DNA of 25,618 nucleotides from Haplomitrium mnioides (taxonomy: Eukaryota > Marchantiophyta > Haplomitriopsida > Calobryales). Positions 18,400 through 25,618 of this stretch are shown here, one piece after another. The notes beneath the pieces are model-generated. The model was not told the origin of the DNA. It saw only the letters and a list, made by a program, of their open reading frames with translations, and did not search any database. The position numbers and the translations under genes are program-made. The first letter of the stretch is position 1, and every line of letters begins with the position of its first letter. The stretch lies in assembly GCA_049999725.1 (NCBI GenBank), contig JBNGIS010022106.1, forward strand, positions 1 through 25,618, given 5' to 3'.

Positions 18400-19130
18400 A
18401 TTTCTAAAAGAAGTTGAAACATTGTTTTCTCACAGGTTGGAGATGATTATTGTTTCACATCCAGCGTTGGATGGGGAGGATGTCTGTACTTTGCGGGATA
18501 CTTGCTGTAGTGGATGTTGCAACTTGGTAGAATAATGATGGAAGGACAAAGAACTCTTGCAATATAAGAGCTCTATTCTATAATAAGCGGTGATACTTTT
18601 CAAGTCAGCTGGAGAAGTAGAGGCTGAGCTATGCTGATTGTTTCGTGGCTATGGTTGTGCTCGTAATCTCTTTGATGATGAAGTAATGTAGAGGTGTGAA
18701 TTATGGCATGGAAATAGAACTACTATGGAATGGTAAAAGGAACTTGAACCATTGTAGCCAAGGCAAATACATTTTCAAGACAACATGGAGAAAGGTGAAG
18801 GGTGTGAGTAAGGCCTCTATTTGTAAGGAGAGAAAGCATTTTGTTCATTTTCTGCAATCAGCTTGGCTGCAAGAAGGCATAACAACCTTTCCTTTCTTGA
18901 TCTTGAGGTTTTTGTAACGACTCTACATATTGAGGAAAGAAAGATAAAACAGAGGAGCGATGGACTCTCTCACCAATGTGATGTATTGCAAGCTCCACTT
19001 TTCTGCATGACGAGGGAGGAAGCTTTGACATATAAGAGGCATCATGGGAGACGGTGGGGCTGCAATCGATATTGTTTGGGATTTGTAGGATGCAAGGCAG
19101 TACACAAAGGAGACTCAGAGGACTTTGTCA
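18400..19130. other. Unassigned stretch between captured gene fragments
   Basis: Higher GC and longer open frames than the flanks (e.g. 18863-19165 on the plus strand), so it may contain further host-derived pieces. No protein family was recognised. Confidence 0.4.
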
Positions 19131-19552
19131 CCTTGTTTTCTGCAGACACTAGCTCTCGATCTTGAGCCCCAAAGGCAGGCTGAAAACTTTTTGAAGCAAG
19201 CAATGAAACAACTTGGGAGTCCAAAAAGGAGCAGATTAAGGCTCTTATAAGACTCTTGTCGTAGGATTGAGGCTCAAAACTCCTCCAAGAATTCAGTCTC
19301 GACTAAGTGAGGGGCTATCTATCAGCAAACATGACTTTCCTGGTAAATGGCAAACGCTTCTACTTGAGTTGGTGTTGAGCATCAAGTCTTTGCCAGATAT
19401 CTTTGCTATCAATGAAGTTCTTAACATTGCGAATTCCATATTCAAGCAATTTAGACACCAATACCAGAGCAATGAAGATGTACAAGGATCTCAAGTAATG
19501 TTTAGATGGCTTTGCGGCATCTTTACTTGAAGTGTTTCAGAAGACAGGATTC
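19131..19552 (+). pseudogene. Captured fragment: exportin-2 (CSE1/CAS) N-terminus
   Basis: Reads CFLQTLALDLEPQRQAENFL, then after a jump KKEQIKALIRLLS, then TPPRIQSRLSEGLSISKHDF, ANSIFKQFRHQYQSNED and finally DGFAASLLEVFQKTG. These follow the order of the conserved N-terminal region of CSE1/CAS, the importin-alpha export receptor (families read KEQIK, PRIQSQLSEAL, KHDFP..W..LLPEL, NSIFKKFRYQY, FAAPLLE.FQKT). About 45-50 residues between the first two blocks are missing, and two frame changes and several stops are present. It covers roughly the first fifth of a protein of about 970 residues. Confidence 0.85.
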
Positions 19553-19834
19553 CAGTGTAGTCATAGAAGAGAGTTGCACGAGGGTTTAGAAATGTGGATG
19601 GCTAGGTGATGGCATTCATTGAGTTGCATACAACTGCTTGACCCCTTCCCAATAATCTAATCCTTTGCATGTTGGTTTCTACTCAGAACTTTAGCTTGTT
19701 GGAAAGCTCTGCTAAAGGCTCTTCCAAAGCAAGTAATTTGTAGGGATTTGGAGCACAAATGAAAATCTAACACTCTAAAATGTGTTCAAGAGCAGATCAG
19801 AGTGTGAAAGCTGCATGATTGCGCAGTTGGAATC
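19553..19834. other. Unassigned stretch between CSE1 and PRP38B fragments
   Basis: No family recognised. It may contain very decayed continuation of CSE1 but no conserved block is convincing. Confidence 0.35.
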
Positions 19835-20195
19835 ATGGAAGTTAAGACAAGTGGTAAACCAATCGATTCCATGCTGGAGAGAGTCTTACGTATGAACATT
19901 CTTTCTTCTGACTACCTCAAAGAGTTGTACAAGCTCAAAACATATCATGAAGTGATTGATGAGATCTACAATCAGGTGGACCATGTGGAGCCTTGGATGA
20001 CTAGAAAATGTCAAGGTCCATCAACTGTGTCTTGTCTGCTTTACAATTTTTTAACCATGAAGCTGTCAGTAAAGTAGTTGCAAGGGTTGCTGAATCACAT
20101 ATCCAATGGTAAAACTACAACCATGGGAGTATATGTTCGCGATCTTCTTCTTGATTGGTATTACTTCAACCTTATGTTTCCATGAATACTTGTAT
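19835..20195 (+). pseudogene. Captured fragment: pre-mRNA-splicing factor PRP38B
   Basis: Begins at what looks like the native start, MEVKTSGKPIDSMLERVLRM, and continues NILSSDYLKELYKLKTYHEV, IDEIYNQVDHVEPWMT and STVSCLLYNFLTMKLSVK, nearly identical to plant PRP38B proteins. After a stop it reads LQGLLNH, then jumps to NGKTTTMGVYVRDLLLDWYY and ends MFP-stop-ILVSVM. About 45-50 residues between GLLNH and NGK (the DSPYIRA...EEFSPGS part in the family) are missing. The first 80 codons are fully open, so this is the best preserved captured piece. It is a pseudogene: truncated, with an internal deletion and no RS tail. Confidence 0.9.
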
Positions 20196-20199
20196 CAGT

Positions 20200-21015
20200 C
20201 ATGCCACCTGGAGCAGCAAAAGACTTGCTGCAAGACGCTCGAGAGAGGAGAATTTGCAAGGTGAGATAATGGCACAAGAACTGGAATGAAAATAATTCCT
20301 GAATCGCAGCAATCTAAAAGAAAAAAGCAGGATACGGGCACGAGACATGGGATGTCCAATTGCAACGAGTAGAGGTGTTGGTGGTCCAGCTAATTGAGCT
20401 ATGAAATCCATCAAGCAACAACTAAATTCTTTGTTGAGCATTAATAGCAGTGCCTGAAAGCTGATAGATCAAAAAAGTGTGAATGAGCGTATGCTATAGA
20501 CTAAGCAGCTCTTTGTCACTCAAGAAGAGGAGGCAACAAACATTTTGCTTACAAAAAACATGATGGCTAGAGAGGGATAGAATGTTAAAGGTCTGCAAAA
20601 TTGATAGGTGAGTTCTCATAGGCTACAAAATTACAAAGGGGCTCCCAATTTCAGCCCTCTTTATAGTCTTTGAGAGAGGTCAAGAGGCATTCATACAATC
20701 GTCAATAACTATTGGTGTGCCATCATTGAGCAATGCAAGAGGTGATGATGGGTGTTGGAGACATTTTTCTGAAGAGAAATTGAGAGGGCAAAAAGAGCAA
20801 GTTCAGGAAGTTTTCTTATCAAGAAATGGAGCAGCCTTTTCATTCAACCTGGAGATATTTTTTGAAGCAGAGCAACAACATTAATTGAGCAGAGCAACAT
20901 ACCTAGATTCTCGTTTGAGCTTAGGGCAGGCCTGCAGGTTTGGAGACTGAAGGATGCATAGAGATCAGAATGGACTTATTGGGATGGAAGCTTGAAGAAG
21001 GTGTGGGCAGCAAGC
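20200..21015. other. Unassigned interior of the giant LTR
   Basis: No conserved protein, LTR copy or polymerase domain recognised. Sequence is less AT-rich than the window average. Confidence 0.4.
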
Positions 21016-21019
21016 TTTG

Positions 21020-21132
21020 TTCTGAAATGAATGGCTACAGAACTTGATCTGACATGAGTGGCAAAACACTTAGTTCTGAGATGAGTCAACTATCCCTGTT
21101 TTGAAATGAAGTGACATATGCTCTATTCTGAG
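21020..21132. repeat. ~27-bp degenerate tandem repeat in U3
   Basis: TCTGAAATGAATGG, TCTGACATGAGTGG, TCTGAGATGAGTCA, TTTGAAATGAAGTG and TCTGAGC recur at 21021, 21048, 21075, 21100 and 21126 (spacings 25-27 bp). Such arrays are common in enhancer-bearing U3 regions. Confidence 0.75.
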
Positions 21133-21790
21133 CAAGCAAACACATTTGGCCTGATAGGAAGGGACACCAAAAGTTGAACGTCATGAAGAAGAGGACTGAG
21201 ATAAGATAAGTTGGAGGGAAAGCTAGTAAGTTTGGTCGGGAGGAAAGAGCTGTAGGGTGACATTCACGGGGCAGAAAAGTTGATGACTCTATTCTACATC
21301 CAGCAAGGGTAAGAAGGAGGTTGGGATTGTGGATTATTTCTGTTAGAGATACAAGTGTGTTTGTTTGTAGGTCAGGCCCAGAAATTGTTACCAGAAAACT
21401 AAAAAAACATCAATCGGGCCAAGGCTGTGTATATGTGAGTTTGTTGTAGGCTGCAAGGAGATCATGAATCAAGAAAGGGTGTCCAACCCAAGTAAAGGGG
21501 GCTGACCATTCTCTGTAGCTGGTGGCAGAGTGTTTGTGCAGTTGTTGTTACTTGTTGAAGTTGAAGTTGGAGAGGAAGGTTGGTGAAGTGCAAGGCATCA
21601 TCATGGTTGAGTTTTCACGTTACCTCCGGAGAGTGGTAGAAACTTAGCATGAAGATCGACAATCAAAACCTGCTGTTGGGAGCTGATGACACCAGCATAG
21701 AGTTGTGGTAGCTTGTCACTACCATACATGATGAGGCTGGAGGGTCCAAAGCTTTGTGTTGACTCCACAAGGTGAAGACCGCATGAAGTA

Positions 21791-21910
21791 CACCTTGAAT
21801 AGTAAGTAGGATGGATTTTTGGAAGGAAGTTACCTTGAGTAGTAAGTAGGATGGATTTTTAGAAGGAAGTTACCTTGAGTAGTAAGTAGGATGGATTTTC
21901 GGAAGGAAGT
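21791..21910. repeat. 40-bp tandem repeat, three copies, in U3
   Basis: Three near-identical 40-bp units (21791, 21831, 21871) containing AGTAAGTAGGATGGATTTT and GGAAGGAAGT. High similarity between units shows recent duplication or homogenisation. It lies 45 bp upstream of the putative TATA box, where LTR enhancers usually sit. Confidence 0.95.
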
Positions 21911-21953
21911 TAGGGAGATATGGAATTAGGAATCTTGACATTGTTTGAGGGAA

Positions 21954-21960
21954 TATAAAT
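21954..21960 (+). promoter_or_regulatory. TATA box of the giant LTR
   Basis: TATAAAT followed by ACCC, downstream of the 40-bp repeats and 190 bp from the LTR end: a normal plant core-promoter layout for transcription in the plus direction. Confidence 0.65.
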
Positions 21961-22147
21961 ACCCTATCTTGGAGTGTTATTCAAGGAGTGAGACACAAAA
22001 TATATAAAGCTAAATGTATTTCCCTTCAATTCTTTGTAATGTATTTTGCTTTCAACCACCTTTCCTCTCTCATACATATGTTATGTATGTTGAATGAACA
22101 CCAGAGTAGGGCTCCTTCCCTAATGCCCTGCTCTTTTAGTTGTAACA

Positions 22148-22152
22148 ATCAT
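22148..22152. other. Target-site duplication, right copy (ATCAT)
   Basis: Matches 17692-17696; chromovirus B resumes right after it (GTTCTTTATAATCATCAAGA corresponds to copy A near 2345). Confidence 0.95.
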
Positions 22153-23240
22153 GTTCTTTATAATCATCAAGAACAATAGCCAAAGGAGGAAGTTGAACAC
22201 AATTTGGAAAAAAAGATGGACTAGAGACAAAAGGATTAAGTTTAGAGAAATGGAAGACATGATGAATCTTTATATGAAAAGGAAGATCAAGTTTATAAGA
22301 AACAAGATAAATAATCTAAGAAATAAAAAAGGGACCAATCTTAAGTAGGAGATAACTTACGAACTTGAGTATCTAAAGACAATGGAAGATGGTGAGTAGA
22401 TAACATAACTTGGTCATCTGACGCATAAAAGAATTCACAAAGACATCTATTGACATATTTTTTTTGCTAATTTTGACAAACGGTAAGATGGTTGCGAGCA
22501 TCTTGCATAAAAGAAAAGACAAAAAGGTAGAAAATACTTGGAATATTGGAAGAAGAAGGAGAAAGCAAACCATAAAAAACAAGAGGATGTTGACTCAAAT
22601 TAAGAAAGAAAAAAAGAAAACCATGTACTTGCTTATTAGGAGTTATTTCAGGTGAACTCTACAGTCGATAAGAAACTATCCCAATTGGTGTGATGAACAT
22701 TGATGAATGTGCAAAGTACATCCTTCACAATGCAATTAGCATATTCTATTTGCCCATCTATTTGAGGAAGACAAGCAATAACAAAGAGAGTTTGGTTTCC
22801 AAAAGCTTGAACAACTCTTGCCAAAACTTTCCAGTGAAACGCAAACCTCTATAAGATATTAACACATTGGACATTGCATAATGATGTAAAACAATATCAA
22901 AGTAAACTTTTGCCAATTGTAGAGCATCAGTTGTATCCACTATTGATGCTAAATAAATCTGCTTGCTGAGCTTATTCACAAACACCATAATAGTAGTAAA
23001 CCCACGAGGCATAGTTGGAAGTAAAGTGACAAGATACAAACTTACATGTTCCCAATGAGCAGTAGAAATTGGTAGTGGCTCAAGAAGTCTGGATGGTTTT
23101 TGATTTGAAACTTTGTTTCACTAACAACTTTCACACAAACAAACAAAACCACGCACATCTCGGGCCAAATTAGGCCACCACCAAGTGTAAGAAGCAACTA
23201 TGTAGTTTTATCTACTTGAAGATGCATTGAGATAGGAATG
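22153..23240 (-). pseudogene. Integrase and linker, chromovirus B
   Basis: Reading leftward from 23230: a zinc-binding remnant, then MYLVTLLPTMPRGFTTIMVF, VNKLSKQIYLASIVDTTDAL and KFWQELFKLLETKLS. Compared with the family, the first catalytic aspartate is lost (DFVTGLP has become YLVTLLP) and the second region reads SYRGLRF instead of SDRDPRF, so this copy is catalytically dead, unlike copy A. The third block lies near 22700-22760. The linker before the chromodomain is near 22180-22380. Confidence 0.8.
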
Positions 23241-23689
23241 TTATGCGCTTCTTTTAAATAATCCATTTGAAATATATCATCTTATTGAACGTATATTTGA
23301 TGGCCTTGATATAGAATACCATCTTGAATGAAAAAAATAATAATACTCATTATCTTTGACCACCGATCGTGCCCAAACAAGACTAAAAAAGCATTTATTG
23401 TAGTTTTTGGCGACAACTTTCACTAGTTGTCTTATCAAGATGTAATATGCTAATGTTAACCACCTTTATTGTATTCACTTGATGATTCAACCTTCATGAC
23501 AATGCCTCAAGAATGGTGTGGAGCCTTTGAGGCTTGTACTCTAGCTTGATATCAAAGAGTTGCAATTGATGTTCTCATATGTGATGGAGACTTGTTATAT
23601 TTTTCAAATGAATCGGTTGCAACAATGGCTTGTGATTTATGTGCATAAGTACAAGTCTTCCCAAAAGATAGTGTCTCAACACATTGGTA

Positions 23690-24171
23690 GCATAAACAAT
23701 TGTCAATTGCTCTCAATCCCTTGCAAAATAATTTCTCTCCATTGAATTTAATCTGCGTGACATGAAGGCAATTTGATGAAGTCCATCCTCAAACTCTTGT
23801 TGTAAAATGACTCTAATAGCAAAATTAGAAGCACCAAAATCGACTATACAATGTGTCTTTGGAGCATATTGTTGTGGAATAGGATAAGAAGAGATTGCAT
23901 CTTTGAGCTATTGAAATGTCGTTTGCTCTTTGGCGGTCTATTGAAACGTGACCTCTTTACCTAACATATCTCTAAGTGGTGTAGCAATATGTGCATAATA
24001 ATGGATGAATTGTTGAAAGAAGCTTGCCAATTTATTGAAGGCTCAAATGTCCTTTGCCTCCTTTGGTGTTGGCTACTATATGATAGCTTTAGTTTTCTCT
24101 TCTTCGATCTTGATACTATCCGTAGACTTATTAGGCCTTAGGTAAGTAGCCTCTTGCTTCCAATTATTATT
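23690..24171 (-). pseudogene. RNase H region, chromovirus B
   Basis: Parallel to copy A 3770-4200, with stops and frameshifts. The DFGASNFAI-like block lies near 23820-23850. Confidence 0.7.
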
Positions 24172-24760
24172 TTATTTGGATCTCTTGCAATAAAACTTCC
24201 AATTACGCAACCTTTGCAATACTTCTTTCAAATGATCGTAATGCTTAGCTTTAGTTTTACTAAAAACAAGAATGTCATCTGAAAATACCAAAATTGACTT
24301 ATTTAATAACCCATCAAAAATTTGATGCATTTGATCTATGATATGGCCATAGCATAGTGAGACCAAATGTAAGAACCTTCCACTCAAAATACCTATACCT
24401 CATGCAAAAAACTATCTTTGGCACATTATTTGGCTTGATAGGAATTTGCCAATAGCCACTTCAAAGATCCAGCGTGGAAAAGAATTATGCACCACTCAAT
24501 TGATCCAAAAAATCATCAATACATTGTAAAAGATAAACATTCTTTACTGTTTGATTGTTTAAACCGGGATAATCTATACAAAGACAAAATCCACCATCTT
24601 TTTTTGGTACAAAGAATACTGGTGCTCTCAAAGGCAAAGTACCATGCTGAATAAAATCCTTCTCAGGAAGATCGGTCAAGGTCTTGCAAATCTCTTCCAA
24701 TTGTTGTGGCTAGCCGGTATATAGGTCGATTATAAAAAGTACTTCCTAGTATCAACTCAA
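24172..24760 (-). pseudogene. Reverse transcriptase, chromovirus B
   Basis: Better preserved than in copy A. Leftward order: [51 protein letters not shown], a stop-broken LDL.SGYWQIPIKP, then KSILVFSDDILVFSKTKA (24270-24310) and HYDHLKEVLQRLRNW. The catalytic DD pair is intact in FSDD. Stops near 24485 and 24390 separate the palm halves. Confidence 0.88.
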
Positions 24761-25325
24761 TTGGAAAGGGCATTCTTTGATCATCTTGTTACTCTTTTGG
24801 AAAATTATCTGGAAACACATCTCCAAACTCCTTCAAAATATCATTAATCATTGAGGTCGGTAGAGATTTCCCTCTCTCTTTATTCAAGTCTACGATAGGC
24901 TTGATCCACCTAGGAAAAAAAGCTTTTTCTCCATCAAAGTATTATGTTGAATTGATTTGGGCCTCTTTACCAATGTGTTGGATGCTCCAAAAGAATTTGC
25001 TTTGTAAAGTAACTTGAATTTGTTGTTTTGCCTAATCAACTTAAGCATATCGATCTTCAAGCTAAGTCAAGTCTAAAATAATGTCATATTATATTGGTGT
25101 AATTACAAAATCCATAGATTCCTCATACTCTTTGTCAATCCTTAAAAGAAATGGCTCATACAAGTGAAACACCTCACAAAACTTCTATTAATAGATATAA
25201 TTTTAGCCTTGATTTTCTTTGCAAAAGGTAGTGACATGAAAATTTAGTGCTTCTTTTAGTCTACCAACATTCTACATGAATGCTCCTCAACCATACCATA
25301 TAGATGAAACAAGATACTTTGAATT

Positions 25326-25618
25326 CTTAACATCCGCTACTTTGAACCAAGAACATGCTACTCAGAACATGAATTTTTTTTTTTGGAAAAATTGTGATTT
25401 TTATATCAAAAAACATAAAAAAACAAGGATAGTTTTTAAAAACAAAAAGTACATGAGTTTTTTGGGTTTGTTTTTTGTCGTTTCAGCAAGCATAATAGAG
25501 CGAAAGTCAATTTCATTATGCAAAATCAATCAATATTACTAGTTTTTATAAAAACATTGGAAAACTCGAACTTGTTTAAAATCATAAAAATTACGGTAAT
25601 TTTTCATCAAAAAATTGC
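25326..25618 (+). repeat. A/T-rich dispersed repeat X, copy 2 (inverted)
   Basis: Begins exactly where alignment of chromovirus B to copy A ends, and matches the reverse complement of 15700-15996 to the window edge. The edge is either an insertion of X into chromovirus B or a deletion joint. Confidence 0.7.

Larger units (their letters stand above)
17697..22147 (+). mobile_element. 4,451-bp solo-LTR-like element with captured host gene fragments
   Basis: Begins TGTTAGGTCACGAG and ends TTGTAACA: TG...CA ends within a 5-bp inverted repeat, flanked by the perfect duplication ATCAT. These are hallmarks of integrase-mediated LTR-element insertion. No second LTR, primer-binding site, gag or pol was found, so the simplest reading is a very long solo LTR in plus orientation. 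A TATA box at 21954-21960 would leave a short R/U5 of under 190 bp and a U3 of more than 4 kb. The U3 contains sense-strand fragments of three plant genes and two tandem arrays. Alternatively it is a non-autonomous element whose LTRs are too diverged to pair by eye. Confidence 0.8.
17065..25325 (-). mobile_element. Ty3/gypsy chromovirus B, truncated and interrupted
   Basis: Same family and orientation as chromovirus A. It has a 3' LTR, chromodomain, integrase, RNase H, RT and the start of the protease region. A 4,451-bp LTR-type insertion (17697-22147) splits it between integrase and chromodomain. Alignment to copy A stops at about 25325 (equivalent to A near 5385), so protease N-terminus, gag, primer-binding site and 5' LTR are missing from the window. 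The break coincides with the start of A/T-rich repeat X. Confidence 0.9.

Noticed and set aside
18696-18917. IQ motif of CNGC (HFLQSAWLQ)
   Set aside because: Suggestive position downstream of the binding domain, but too short and without the flanking aromatic-basic pattern.
18863-19165. 100-codon plus-strand open frame between captured fragments
   Set aside because: Resembles no family I know and overlaps the CSE1 fragment in another frame; left as unassigned sequence.
17697-22147. Pack-MULE, CACTA or Helitron as carrier of the captured gene fragments
   Set aside because: TG...CA ends with a 5-bp duplication do not fit these classes (8-9-bp duplication, 3-bp duplication with CACTA ends, or none).
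21340-22147. A separate 3' LTR starting at TGTTAGAG (21340) or TGTTGGGAG (21672)
   Set aside because: Neither start resembles the 5' end beginning TGTTAGGTCACGAG beyond the first few bases, and no polypurine tract precedes them.
25276-25542. 88-codon plus-strand open frame at the right edge
   Set aside because: Spans the chromovirus B break and low-complexity repeat X; similarity to the frame at 15791-16024 is explained by the DNA repeat.

Overview
This is nuclear DNA of a land plant: AT-rich, repeat-dense and without an intact gene. The plant origin rests on two old Ty3/gypsy chromoviruses with an initiator-Met primer-binding site, and on fragments of a plant cyclic-nucleotide-gated channel, exportin-2 (CSE1/CAS) and splicing factor PRP38B. 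The heavy nesting and old copies suggest a large, slowly purged genome (gymnosperm, fern or similar); this is an inference and the species is not identified.

The left 14 kb looks like one decayed, very large mobile element with two divergent genes. On the minus strand, from an ATG at 9475 leftward to about 77, lies a spliced pseudogene for a protein with a ParB-like domain followed by a DNA-methyltransferase-like part (DIPY motif, then a degenerate glycine motif). On the plus strand, from about 9950 to 14372, lies a pseudogene of the DUF7869 transposase/integrase-like family. The two start regions face away from each other across about 470 bp. The putative introns hold minisatellites with different periods (24, 30 and about 60 bp; a 37-bp array follows the plus gene), all built around a palindromic core like TATGCGCGCATA. 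The methylase gene has one well-defined GT-AG intron (8480-9112) and a second (1189-7005) that received a chromovirus.

Chromovirus A (1669-6786, minus strand) has both LTRs, a primer-binding site and remnants of gag, protease, RT, RNase H, integrase and chromodomain. From 14373 to 17064 there is a 37-bp minisatellite, AT-rich non-coding DNA, an A/T-rich repeat with an inverted relative at the right end of the window, and a roughly 66-bp tandem array that starts with a hairpin.

Chromovirus B (17065 to about 25325, minus strand) sits at the end of that array. It is split by a 4,451-bp insertion (17697-22147) with TGTTA...TAACA ends and a perfect 5-bp target duplication ATCAT. The insertion looks like a giant solo LTR. 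It carries three sense-strand host gene fragments, two U3-type tandem repeats and a TATA box 190 bp from its end. B breaks off in its protease region at about 25325, where the inverted A/T-rich repeat begins.

Order of events inferred from nesting: divergent element, then chromovirus A; separately chromovirus B, then the giant LTR and the repeat at the right edge.
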